DNA from: Rufibacter psychrotolerans
GTDB taxonomy: Bacteria; Bacteroidota; Bacteroidia; Cytophagales; Hymenobacteraceae
Assembly: GCF_016924645.1 (NCBI RefSeq)
Contig: NZ_JAFFJV010000014.1
Location: 141,075-205,074 of the forward strand
Length of the DNA: 64,000 bases
Direction of reading: 5' to 3'
The translations under genes and the position numbers were made by a program. Position 1 is the stretch's first letter. Each line of letters starts with the position of its first letter. The notes beneath the pieces were generated by a model. That model saw nothing but the letters and a program-made list of their open reading frames with translations, was not told where the DNA came from and did not search any database. Positions 51,246-58,933 of this stretch are shown piece after piece.

Positions 51246-52661
51246 TTACTCAGAAAGCGTGGAAGGACACACAAAGGCCGTCCTGGGCACCTGGGTTTCC
51301 GCAATGCCTTTGAAGCCCTGCTCCACGTTCACCACCTGGTCAAAGCCCCGGGCCTTCAGGATGGAGGCCGCAATCATGGAGCGGTAGCCGCCGGCGCAGT
51401 GCAGGTACAGCTTGCCTTGCCTGGGCAGCTCGGCCACATGGTGGTTGAGGTTGTCCAGCGGGGCGTTGGTAGCCGTGGCCACGCGCTCGGCCTGGTACTC
51501 GGTGGGCTTGCGCACGTCTACCACGGGCAGGGACGGGTCTTGCCCGTAGCGCTGCGCGAACTCAGCGGGCGTGATGGATTCAATGGTATCCACTTCCCTG
51601 CCGGCCGCCTGCCAGGCCGCAAAACCACCCTGCAGATAGCCAATGGTGTAGTCATAGCCCACCCGGGCCAGGCGCGTCACTACTTCTTCCTCCCGGCCCG
51701 GATCGGTGACCAGCAGGATCTGCTGTTTGATGTCGGGGAGCAGGGTGCCCACCCACGGGGCGAAGCTACCGTCAATGCCAATGTTGATGGCGTTGGGGAT
51801 GAAGCCCCGGGCAAACACCTCGGGTTTTCTGGTGTCCAGCACCAGGGCGCCGGTCTCGTTGGCCGCCGCCTCAAACGCCTGGGGGGGCAGGGCCTGCAGG
51901 CCTTTGGCCAGTACCTCCTGGATGTTGTGGTAGCCCTCGCGGTTCATCTGCACGTTCAGGGGGAAATAGCCGGGCGGCGGGGTAAGGCCGTCGGTTACCT
52001 CCTGCACAAACTCCTCGCGGGTCATGTCGGCGCGCAGGGCGTAATTGGTTTGCTTCTGGTGGCCCAGCGTGTCAAAAGTTTCCTTGCTCATGTTCTTGCC
52101 GCAGGCCGATCCGGCCCCGTGGGCCGGGTACACCAGCACGTCATCGGCCAGGGGCATGATCTTGGTGCGGAGCGAGTCATAGAGGAGGCCGGCCAGCTGC
52201 TCCTGCGTCAGTTCCGACTTGGCGGCCAGGTCGGGCCGGCCCACGTCGCCAATGAACAGGGTGTCGCCGGTGAACAGGGCGTAGTCTTTGCCGGCCTCGT
52301 CGCGGAGCAGGTACGTGGTAGACTCCAGGGTATGGCCGGGCGTGTGCAGCACCTTGATAGTGACATCGCCCAGCGTGAGCTCCTCGCCATCCTGCGCGTT
52401 GTAGGCCGCGTACTGGGTGTGGGCGTTGGGGCCGAAGACAATCTGCGCGCCCGAGGCCTTGGCCAGGTCCACGTGGCCGCTCACAAAATCGGCGTGGAAG
52501 TGGGTCTCCAGCACGTACTTGATGGTGGCACCCCGACTGGCAGCTTTTTCCAGGTAGGGTTTCACTTCGCGCAGCGGGTCAATGATGGCCGCCTCGCCGT
52601 TGCTCTCCAGGTAGTAAGCGCCCTGGGCCAGGCAGCCGGTATAGATCTGTTCAATTTTCAT
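51246..52661 (-). CDS. CstB-like persulfide dioxygenase-rhodanese fusion
   Basis: The 471 residues form three parts. A metallo-beta-lactamase domain (about 1-245) has THFHADFVSGHVDLAKASGA and HTPGHTLEST, TGDTLFIGDVGRPDL. A first rhodanese fold (about 255-355) has Asp where the catalytic Cys should be (LLVTDPGREEE). An active rhodanese (about 365-460) has LHCAGGYRSMIAAS. This equals the MBL / pseudo-rhodanese / rhodanese layout of CstB, which oxidises persulfides to thiosulfate for sulfide detoxification. The 51080-51245 gap downstream has no clear promoter, so the YeeE genes may be co-transcribed. Confidence 0.9.
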   Translation of the reverse strand: MKIEQIYTGCLAQGAYYLESNGEAAIIDPLREVKPYLEKAASRGATIKYVLETHFHADFVSGHVDLAKASGAQIVFGPNAHTQYAAYNAQDGEELTLGDVTIKVLHTPGHTLESTTYLLRDEAGKDYALFTGDTLFIGDVGRPDLAAKSELTQEQLAGLLYDSLRTKIMPLADDVLVYPAHGAGSACGKNMSKETFDTLGHQKQTNYALRADMTREEFVQEVTDGLTPPPGYFPLNVQMNREGYHNIQEVLAKGLQALPPQAFEAAANETGALVLDTRKPEVFARGFIPNAINIGIDGSFAPWVGTLLPDIKQQILLVTDPGREEEVVTRLARVGYDYTIGYLQGGFAAWQAAGREVDTIESITPAEFAQRYGQDPSLPVVDVRKPTEYQAERVATATNAPLDNLNHHVAELPRQGKLYLHCAGGYRSMIAASILKARGFDQVVNVEQGFKGIAETQVPRTAFVCPSTLSE

Positions 52662-52702
52662 GGTGCTGTTTTATGGCTGATTTTCTGAAATGATTCTTAA
52701 AA

Positions 52703-52746
52703 CAAAGGTCGGGAAAAGGGACGGGCCGGTCCGTGACTTTTGTCAC
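52703..52746 (-). promoter_or_regulatory. CstB-like gene promoter with GTGA-N6-TCAC operator
   Basis: The minus-strand -7 box GACCTTTG lies at 52703-52710. The perfect palindrome GTGACTTTTGTCAC lies at 52733-52746, a Crp-type core. The distance of 29.5 bp from box edge to centre equals that of the oxidase promoters. Confidence 0.65.
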
Positions 52747-53549
52747 CCAGGGCCGCCGCCCACCACTTCCCGCAGGATAATGTAAAGGCCCATGAGCAGG
52801 ATGAACCACCCAAACCCCCGCTTCAGGCTGTCTGCCCTGAGCCGGGTGGCGACCGCCGCGCCGAGGAAAATGCCCGCAATGGACAGGGAAGAGAACAGGA
52901 CCAGGAAGCCCCAATTGATGTCATAATGGAAAAGGTCTCCCACAAAGCCGAAGAGCGAATTGGCCGCGATGATCACCAGCGAGGTGCCTATCGCCACCGG
53001 CATGCTGAGACCCGTAAAGAGCACCAGGGCCGGAATAATGAGAAAACCGCCGCCGGCGCCCACCACCCCCGAGACCAGGCCCACCAGGGTACCCTGCCCC
53101 AGCAAGGCCAGATACGGCCTCGGCCGATGCCCTGTAACAGGCAACACCGAGCCCTTCCGGCGACCGATCATGCGGTACGCGGCGGCTACCATGAGCAGCG
53201 CGAACAGGAGCATGATCACCGCATCGCGGGTTACGGCGAAGCTCCCCACCGTAAACAGCCTTGCCGGAAGGGCCGGAAGCAGCAGGCCGCGGGTGAGCAC
53301 CACCGTGAGCAGGGAGGGAATGCCAAACAGCAGGGCCGTTTTAAAGCACACCAGCCGTTTGCGGTAATACCTGACGCTGCCCACCAGGCTGGTGGTGCCC
53401 ACCACAAACAGCGAGTAGGCCGTGGCCACCACCGGGCTCAGCCCCATGAGGTACACCAGAATGGGAACCGTTAAGATAGAGCCGCCGCTGCCCGTCACGC
53501 CCAACGAGATCCCGATTAACAAAGCCGCCGCGTACCCTAGCCATTCCAT
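52743..53549 (-). CDS. TauE/SafE family sulfite or sulfur-anion exporter
   Basis: The 268-residue membrane protein has about eight helices, the N-terminal ISLGVTGSGGSILTVPILVY and a matching repeat VSGVVGAGGGFLIIPALVLF, the internal duplication typical of TauE. These permeases export sulfite, sulfoacetate or related anions. Its place directly before the persulfide dioxygenase gene suggests export of sulfite or thiosulfate made during sulfide oxidation. It has its own operator at 53607. Confidence 0.9.
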   Translation of the reverse strand: MEWLGYAAALLIGISLGVTGSGGSILTVPILVYLMGLSPVVATAYSLFVVGTTSLVGSVRYYRKRLVCFKTALLFGIPSLLTVVLTRGLLLPALPARLFTVGSFAVTRDAVIMLLFALLMVAAAYRMIGRRKGSVLPVTGHRPRPYLALLGQGTLVGLVSGVVGAGGGFLIIPALVLFTGLSMPVAIGTSLVIIAANSLFGFVGDLFHYDINWGFLVLFSSLSIAGIFLGAAVATRLRADSLKRGFGWFILLMGLYIILREVVGGGPG

Positions 53550-53575
53550 TGGTGTCTGATTTATCTGTGTTCCTG

Positions 53576-53618
53576 CAAAGGTACCGAAGCCCCCCTAAGG
53601 CCTCAGTGACAAATATCA
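53576..53618 (-). promoter_or_regulatory. TauE gene promoter with TGA-N6-TCA operator
   Basis: The minus-strand -7 box TACCTTTG is at 53576-53583. TGACAAATATCA is at 53607-53618, within GTGACAAATATCAC. The spacing of 29.5 bp is again identical. Confidence 0.65.
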
Positions 53619-53763
53619 CACAGCGCTGTCTCTCTGGCACTCGCTCAACCGGGTCTGGGTGTGTGCTTTGTGGTTGGTAATGGTTCTTTGAACCAGTAAT
53701 CAGTTTCTAAAATCTACTGGCGCAAGCGTCTGACTGCACGGTTTACGGCCTTCTCTCCGGAGG

Positions 53764-53796
53764 TTTTAGGCCTGTTTTCGCGGAAGCAGCCCCAAA
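53764..53796. repeat. dispersed hairpin family copy
   Basis: TTTTAGGCCTGTTTTCGCGG followed by AAGCAGCCCCAAA is an imperfect copy in the 53619-54046 gap, which has no gene. A sister copy lies at 53959-53992. Confidence 0.45.
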
Positions 53797-53958
53797 TCAG
53801 CGCCACGAGCCAAGGCTTGCGTGAGCACCTCAACTGCTTTTCTGATCAGGCTCATCAGGTGAATGGTAAAGTTGCGGCAACCCCTGCCCTACCCGTTGGC
53901 GTGAACAAGCTTGCTCGTTCTCTAAAGAATCTTCTGCGGCCTAGGGCCAGTGCTGCCA

Positions 53959-53992
53959 TTTTAGGCCTGGTTTGCTGAAAACTGCCCCAAAA
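53959..53992 (-). terminator. dispersed hairpin copy downstream of cysM
   Basis: TTTTAGGCCTGGTTT and AAAACTGCCCCAAAA arms form an imperfect stem 55 bp past the cysM stop, possibly its terminator. Confidence 0.45.
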
Positions 53993-54046
53993 TGAGCAAA
54001 TGGGCCACAGCTTCCCTGTTTCTTCCCAGGCCAGAGGCAGCTGCCT

Positions 54047-54925
54047 TTACTCAAAAAGGTCGGTGCTCAGGTACCGGTCTCCCCGGTCGCAGACTATGAA
54101 CACAATCACGCCTTGCTCCAGCTCCTGGGCCAGTTGGTAGCTGGCCTGCAGGGCGCCGCCGCTGCTCATGCCCGCCAAAATGCCTTCTTCCCGGGCCAGG
54201 CGGCGCGTCATGTGGGTGGCTTCCTGTTCGCTGATGTCAATAAGACGGTCTACCCTGGCCGGCTCGTAGATCTGGGGCAGAAACTCAGGCGACCACCGCC
54301 GGATGCCCGGAATGCTGGACCCGGCGGCGGGCTGGGTGCCCACAATCTGGATGCCCGCATTCTGCTCCTTCAGGTACCTGGACACGCCCATGATGGTGCC
54401 CGTGGTCCCCATCGCCGACACGAAATGGGTAATGGTGCCTTGGGTGTCGCGCCAGATCTCGGGGCCGGTGGTCTGGTAGTGCGCGCGGTAATTATCGGGG
54501 TTGGCGAACTGGTTCAGCATGTAGTAGCCTTCGCGGGCCACCATCTCATCGGCCAGGGCGCGGGAGTACTCAATGGTCTGGGCGGCGGGCGTTAAGATGA
54601 CCTGGGCCCCGTAGGCCTGCATGGCTTTCACCCGCTCAGAGGTGGAGTTGTCGGGCATGATGAGGGTCATCTGCACCCCCAGGGTTTGGGCGATCATGGC
54701 CAGCGCGATGCCGGTGTTGCCGCTGGTAGCCTCCACCAGCCGGTCGCCCGGCCTGATGTCGCCCCGGTCCAGGGCGCTTTTGATCATGTGGTACGCGGCC
54801 CGGTCCTTCACGCTGCCGCCGGGGTTCTGCCCCTCCAGTTTAGCGAAGATGCGTACGTTTTTGGCCGGGTTTATCTTTTGTAACTCTACCAGCGGAGTGT
54901 TGCCTATCAGGTCAAATAGCGCCAT
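54047..54925 (-). CDS. cysM: cysteine synthase (CysM/CysK type)
   Basis: This PLP enzyme makes cysteine from O-acetylserine (or related) and sulfide or thiosulfate. The 292 residues contain the PLP lysine in GGSVKDRAAYHMIKSALDRG (about residue 38), the substrate loop TSGNTGIALAMIAQTLG, and SAMGTTGTIMGVSRYLK for phosphate binding. Length and start (MALFDLIGNTPLVELQKI) fit the CysM side, but CysK cannot be excluded. A TAGCTTTG box at 55024-55031 may be its promoter. It would use sulfur released by the neighbouring sulfide-handling genes. Confidence 0.9.
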   Translation of the reverse strand: MALFDLIGNTPLVELQKINPAKNVRIFAKLEGQNPGGSVKDRAAYHMIKSALDRGDIRPGDRLVEATSGNTGIALAMIAQTLGVQMTLIMPDNSTSERVKAMQAYGAQVILTPAAQTIEYSRALADEMVAREGYYMLNQFANPDNYRAHYQTTGPEIWRDTQGTITHFVSAMGTTGTIMGVSRYLKEQNAGIQIVGTQPAAGSSIPGIRRWSPEFLPQIYEPARVDRLIDISEQEATHMTRRLAREEGILAGMSSGGALQASYQLAQELEQGVIVFIVCDRGDRYLSTDLFE

Positions 54926-55049
54926 CGGGTTTGGGTTATTTCTGGGGCCAGCCCTTGACCGCCGCAGCGCCTGGGGCCGGCTTTGTTTTACGTAACAGGC
55001 GGGAGCGGGCTCCCGGTCAGCTGCAAAGCTACGGTTTTTACCGAGGTTT

Positions 55050-55700
55050 CTACCGGGTCATGGCCGCCAACAGCTCCTCCAGGTCATCGCGCACGAAGAT
55101 CCTGTTTCGCTCCAGCTCCACCAGTTTCTGCTTTTCCAGCTGTTTCAGGAGCCGGGAGATTACCTCGCGCGACGTGCCCAGCTCGCTGGCAATCTGCTGG
55201 TGCGTGACGGAAAGCTCCAGGCTGTTCAGCTGCCGGGCCTTGGTGATCAGGTACCGCAGCAAGCGCTCGTCCATCTTCCGGAACGCCACGTCATCCACCG
55301 CCCGCAGCAGTTCCTGGAAGCGTTTCTGGTAGGTAAGGGCCACAAATTCCTGCCACTGCCGGTAGGTGTTGGTCCACTCGTTGTGCTTCTGCAGGGGAAC
55401 GCCCAGCACCCTGGTCTTTTCCTCGGCCACCGCCTTCACGTCGCTGGGGCTGGAGGTGTTGCAGCAGGTAAGCGCCACCGCGCAGGTGTCGCCGCCCTCC
55501 AGGTAATACAGCAGCAGGTCGTGCCCTTCCCCGTTGGTGCGCATCACCTTCACCGAGCCTTCCAGAATGATGGGCACCATTTTAATGGATTGTTCCGGCG
55601 CAATGATCGTCTGCCCGGGCTCAAATTCCTGCACCACCCCGTGCCGTTCCAGTTCGGCCAGCAGCGCGGGGTCCGTGATTTGGGGCAAAGAAAGATTCAT
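55050..55700 (-). CDS. Crp/Fnr family transcriptional regulator
   Basis: The 216-residue protein from ATG 55700 (MNLSLPQITDPALLAELERH) has a cyclic-nucleotide-like sensor barrel with CAVALTCCNTSSPSDVKAVA (about residues 88-107) and a C-terminal helix-turn-helix with VTHQQIASELGTSREVISRL (about 166-185). The SREVISR recognition helix combines the Arg-Glu of Crp with the Ser-Arg of Fnr, fitting TGA-N6-TCA sites. No N-terminal iron-sulfur Cys cluster is present. The Cys pair in the barrel (TCCN) could sense reactive sulfur or redox state. It is a good candidate for the regulator of the six operators described here. An ATG at 55790 adds 30 unlikely residues. Confidence 0.9.
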   Translation of the reverse strand: MNLSLPQITDPALLAELERHGVVQEFEPGQTIIAPEQSIKMVPIILEGSVKVMRTNGEGHDLLLYYLEGGDTCAVALTCCNTSSPSDVKAVAEEKTRVLGVPLQKHNEWTNTYRQWQEFVALTYQKRFQELLRAVDDVAFRKMDERLLRYLITKARQLNSLELSVTHQQIASELGTSREVISRLLKQLEKQKLVELERNRIFVRDDLEELLAAMTR

Positions 55701-55926
55701 GTTGAAGAAGATTAACGGTGCAGAAGTTTTCTGTTTTGGGCCTGTTTTTATCGGCAAAGCCGAAAAAGCCTGTGGGGCCACCCAAGCCATCCGGCCCCAG
55801 CCGCTACGGGCGCGAGCAAACCGAAGCCGTTGTCTGTTTAGTACCGCAGAACCCGCCCAAAGGCTGATTGGTAGCCACCGGCCGGACCAAACAACCTGCG
55901 TGTTACGTTACCAAACGGTACGCAGA

Positions 55927-55974
55927 GGCCCGGTTTCGGAGCAGTTTTCCGGAAAACCGCCCCGAAACCGGGCC
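55927..55974 (-). terminator. long hairpin after the rhodanese gene
   Basis: GGCCCGGTTTCGG and CCGAAACCGGGCC arms with CAGTTTTCC/GGAAAACCG inner arms form a 48-bp palindrome 18 bp past the rhodanese stop. It belongs to the dispersed hairpin family. Confidence 0.75.
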
Positions 55975-55991
55975 CTGGCTGATGAGCGGTC

Positions 55992-56297
55992 CTACGCCTC
56001 GTTGTAGGCCAGCATGCCGCCCAGTACGTTGCGCACGTTGGTGAAGCCGTTCTGCTGCAGGATGGCCTGGGCCGTGGCCGAGCGCTTGCCCGAGCGGCAG
56101 TGCACCAGAATCTCCTGGTCTTTGAATTCGTCCAGCTCATGCAGGCGCTCGGGCAGCGAACCCAGGGGGATTAACCTGGCGCCGGCAATGTTCTGCTCCT
56201 CGTGCTCCCAGGGCTCCCGCACGTCCAGGATGATGGGGGTCTCGTTATTGGCCAAACGCTGTTTCAGCTCGGCGGCGGTGATATCAGTCGTGATCAT
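55992..56297 (-). CDS. single-domain rhodanese
   Basis: The 101-residue sulfurtransferase has the active site LVHCRSGKRSATAQAILQQN (Cys about residue 65, CRSGKR loop) and the start ILDVREPWEHEEQNIAGA. GlpE/PspE-like proteins transfer sulfane sulfur to cyanide or thiols. It overlaps the upstream T9SS-protein gene by 4 bp, an unusual operon partner. Confidence 0.92.
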   Translation of the reverse strand: MITTDITAAELKQRLANNETPIILDVREPWEHEEQNIAGARLIPLGSLPERLHELDEFKDQEILVHCRSGKRSATAQAILQQNGFTNVRNVLGGMLAYNEA

Positions 56298-58126
56298 GGT
56301 TGAAGAATTAATTTAGCGGTTCTAAGTTGGCTACCTTTTTGGGCTTTTACAAGATAAATCCCCGCCGCGAGGGTGGCCGGTACCCGGAGCGGCTGGTTGG
56401 CCGGGGCTTTGGGCCAGGTCTGGAGCAGTTGCCCGGTGAGCGAGTACAGCTGCACCAGGTCATAGGCCTGGTCTACGTAGAAGTGGCCCGAGGTGCTGGG
56501 ATTAGGCCGTACCAAGGGGGCCGCCTGGGCCAGCGGCGGGGCCGAGGCGGTGAGCGTCCCGGTCATGACGGGCCTGATTAGCAGGGCACCGCCCAAGGCC
56601 GGCACCGCGCCCCACTGGGTACCGCCGTTGGTGGCGAAGAGTTTGCCGTCGGCGTTCTCGTTCAGGTCAAAGCCCACGTTCACGAAGGTGGCCCCGGCCG
56701 GCTGGCGGTAGCCCACGTAAAAACTACCCTGCACCTCTACCTGCCGCTCCAGCGTGATATCCAGCCAGTTGTTGAGGCCGGCCAGCGCCGGTACGGTAAA
56801 GCGCTGCTCGTAGAGAGCCTGCTCGGCGGGCTTGCCCCCGTTATCGGCCCAGATTCTCAAAAATAGCTCGGTTCCGGGGGTGTTGGTACCGGTGAAGAAA
56901 ATCCTGACGCTTTTTACCCGGTCGGGTTTGCTGAGGTCAAACTGGTAAGCCAGCTGAATCACCGTGCTGGACGGATAACTGAAGCCGGTCTCGGCCGTGC
57001 CGTCGTCATAGGCATAGAAGTCCTGCAGGTGGGTCTGGCGGCGCAGGGTATCGTTGTAGCGGGTATAGAAATTGGGCTCCTTGGTGTTCAGGAACAGCAG
57101 GGTCTCCAGGGAATACGGCTGCGACTGGCTGCCCAGGAAAGCATTGGAAGGCTGGGCCGAGATCTCGGCTCTGGCCCCGGCATTCACGGGTGCGCTGCCC
57201 CGCAGAAACGTGTCTACGGCCCCGGTGGTCAGATTGCGGGTAAGGGCCCGCCAGCTGAGCGCCGCCGGCACCTGGCTCAAGTTGGCGTACGCCGAGCCTA
57301 CCTGCGCCGCGGTTTCCTGGGCGGGGTTCACGCCAAACTGCCAGATAGGCATGGCGGTATAGCGCCGCAACAGCCCAGGCATGGGTTGGGTTAGCGCCAC
57401 ATCGGTGGTCTGGAGTTGGCCCTGGCGGCGGTTCTGGTCCAGGTACACGTAGTCCAGGTGCCAGACATCGCGCACGCCGTTCTGCCGGCCGCTGCTCACC
57501 CACCTAAATTGGAAACCATTGTGGAGGTAGCGGGCTTCTTTGAGGGCCAGCATGACCGGGGCGAAGGCCGTACTGCGGCCGGTGCCCTTCTGGGTCCAGA
57601 CGGGCGACCAGGTGCCGGTGGCGTCTTTGAACTCCAGTTGCAGGTAATACAGGTTGGCACTGGAAAAATCCGGCGCGTCTACCAGGCCGCCGGCCTGCCA
57701 GTAAAAGCTGAGGTAAAGGGAATCCTGTGGTTGAAAGGCGCCTAACCGGATGGGCTTGGACGTGAGCGTATCGGTGGGGCCAACGGCTGTGCCGCCGGCG
57801 TAGGGTTGCCCATCGGCCCTGACGCCGTCAAAAGTGGCGGCAAAGATGGTGGGCGGGTTGGCGGCGAACCGGTTAGAGACCATGACTCCGCCGCGCGAAT
57901 GCCAACGAGTTAGGGCCGGATTTCCCTCCGCTTGGGCAAAATCATCAAAAAACGGGAGCGAGAGGGTGTCGCCGGAGGCCAGGGGCGCTGGCTCAGCAGC
58001 TGGTTTGCGGGCGGCGGCAACGCCGGTGGTCTGGGCCGGCAAACTCTGGAGGGGAGTCAATACCTGCGCGTGGGCTGTCCATCCCCCGCCGATAAAAATC
58101 ATGAAGATGGTCAGCCACTGGCGCAT
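56294..58126 (-). CDS. secreted protein with T9SS type A sorting domain
   Basis: The 610-residue protein from ATG 58126 (MRQWLTIFMIFIGGGWTAHA) has a signal peptide ending near HAQ. Large beta-rich middle regions follow: an N-terminal jelly-roll-like part LPFFDDFAQAEGNPALTRWH and a later domain DDGTAETGFSYPSSTVIQLA. The T9SS tail (about 530-610) shows LVRPNPSTSGHFYV, LYSLTGQLLQTWPKA and GIYLVKAQKGSQLRTAKLIL. The function is unknown; it is probably surface-exposed. It starts 5 bp after the PASTA gene. Confidence 0.85.
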   Translation of the reverse strand: MRQWLTIFMIFIGGGWTAHAQVLTPLQSLPAQTTGVAAARKPAAEPAPLASGDTLSLPFFDDFAQAEGNPALTRWHSRGGVMVSNRFAANPPTIFAATFDGVRADGQPYAGGTAVGPTDTLTSKPIRLGAFQPQDSLYLSFYWQAGGLVDAPDFSSANLYYLQLEFKDATGTWSPVWTQKGTGRSTAFAPVMLALKEARYLHNGFQFRWVSSGRQNGVRDVWHLDYVYLDQNRRQGQLQTTDVALTQPMPGLLRRYTAMPIWQFGVNPAQETAAQVGSAYANLSQVPAALSWRALTRNLTTGAVDTFLRGSAPVNAGARAEISAQPSNAFLGSQSQPYSLETLLFLNTKEPNFYTRYNDTLRRQTHLQDFYAYDDGTAETGFSYPSSTVIQLAYQFDLSKPDRVKSVRIFFTGTNTPGTELFLRIWADNGGKPAEQALYEQRFTVPALAGLNNWLDITLERQVEVQGSFYVGYRQPAGATFVNVGFDLNENADGKLFATNGGTQWGAVPALGGALLIRPVMTGTLTASAPPLAQAAPLVRPNPSTSGHFYVDQAYDLVQLYSLTGQLLQTWPKAPANQPLRVPATLAAGIYLVKAQKGSQLRTAKLILQP

Positions 58127-58131
58127 AGGTC

Positions 58132-58929
58132 TTAGTCTTGGATGGGCGCTACCGGTTGTGGGCCGGCTACCCAAAGGTCAATGAATTCTCCGGTTCTGAT
58201 CTTGGTCTTGATGCTGTCGCCCGCAATGGGCCGTTGCTTCAATACGGTTCCGTCGGGTTCCTCGTTGGGGGCCGTGGTGTAGATCACGGAGCCAATCTTC
58301 AACCCTTGTCCGGTCAGCAGCATGGTGGCCTCGTCAATGGGCATGCCCACCAGAGAAGGCACGTCCAGCTCGGTGTTGCCCAGGCCGTTGCCCACCTCCA
58401 GGTCAATGCGTGAGCCTTTGGCCACCGGGTCGCCGGGGTTGATCTCCTTGCCGTTCAGGAACTGGCGCAGCACCGCGTTGAGAGCCAGGTCTGGCACGTA
58501 CTTGATCTCGCCCAGGTTCAGGTCATAGCTCTTCAGGATCATCTCGGCGTTTTTCACCGATCCGTCAATCAGCTTCGGCATCTTGATGAGCGGTGGGTTC
58601 TTCATGTTGATGCTCACGTAGATCTTGCGGCCTTCCTTCACCTTCTCCCCTGCTTTGGGCTCCTGGGTGATGACGGTAAAAGGCGCTTTGCCCTGCTCAT
58701 AGGTAGAGTCGCTCACGTAAAAGCGCAGGTCCTTCTCGGCCAGGAAACCTTCCAGTTCCTCCACGCTCATGCCCGAGAGGTTGGGCACCGAGATGGTTTC
58801 GCCGTGGTTGGTGGTGCTGGGCAGGTACACAAAGAAAAACAGGAACATCAGGGTCAGGACAATGACTACCATGATGATCAGGTGCTTGAACAGATCGCCC
58901 AGCGTTTGGGCCCTTAGAAAACCACTCAT
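58132..58929 (-). CDS. PASTA domain membrane protein
   Basis: The 265-residue protein has a short cytoplasmic segment, one membrane helix (LIIMVVIVLTLMFLFFFVYL, about 18-37) and three PASTA domains (about 43-113, 114-186, 190-258) such as VPNLSGMSVEELEGFLAEKD and VPSLVGMPIDEATMLLTGQG. PASTA domains bind peptidoglycan or muropeptides. No kinase or transpeptidase domain is attached. It lies 4 bp after ddl, so it is likely linked to cell-wall synthesis. Confidence 0.92.
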   Translation of the reverse strand: MSGFLRAQTLGDLFKHLIIMVVIVLTLMFLFFFVYLPSTTNHGETISVPNLSGMSVEELEGFLAEKDLRFYVSDSTYEQGKAPFTVITQEPKAGEKVKEGRKIYVSINMKNPPLIKMPKLIDGSVKNAEMILKSYDLNLGEIKYVPDLALNAVLRQFLNGKEINPGDPVAKGSRIDLEVGNGLGNTELDVPSLVGMPIDEATMLLTGQGLKIGSVIYTTAPNEEPDGTVLKQRPIAGDSIKTKIRTGEFIDLWVAGPQPVAPIQD

Positions 58930-58933
58930 TTAC

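Noticed and set aside
51220..51246. AGCC...GGCT stem with T7 as a terminator of the CstB-like gene
   Set aside because: The T-run lies on the plus strand, but the flanking genes are transcribed from the minus strand.
51399..52688. 429-codon plus-strand frame opposite the CstB-like gene
   Set aside because: The opposite strand has three recognisable domains; this frame is Gly/Val/His-rich without any motif.
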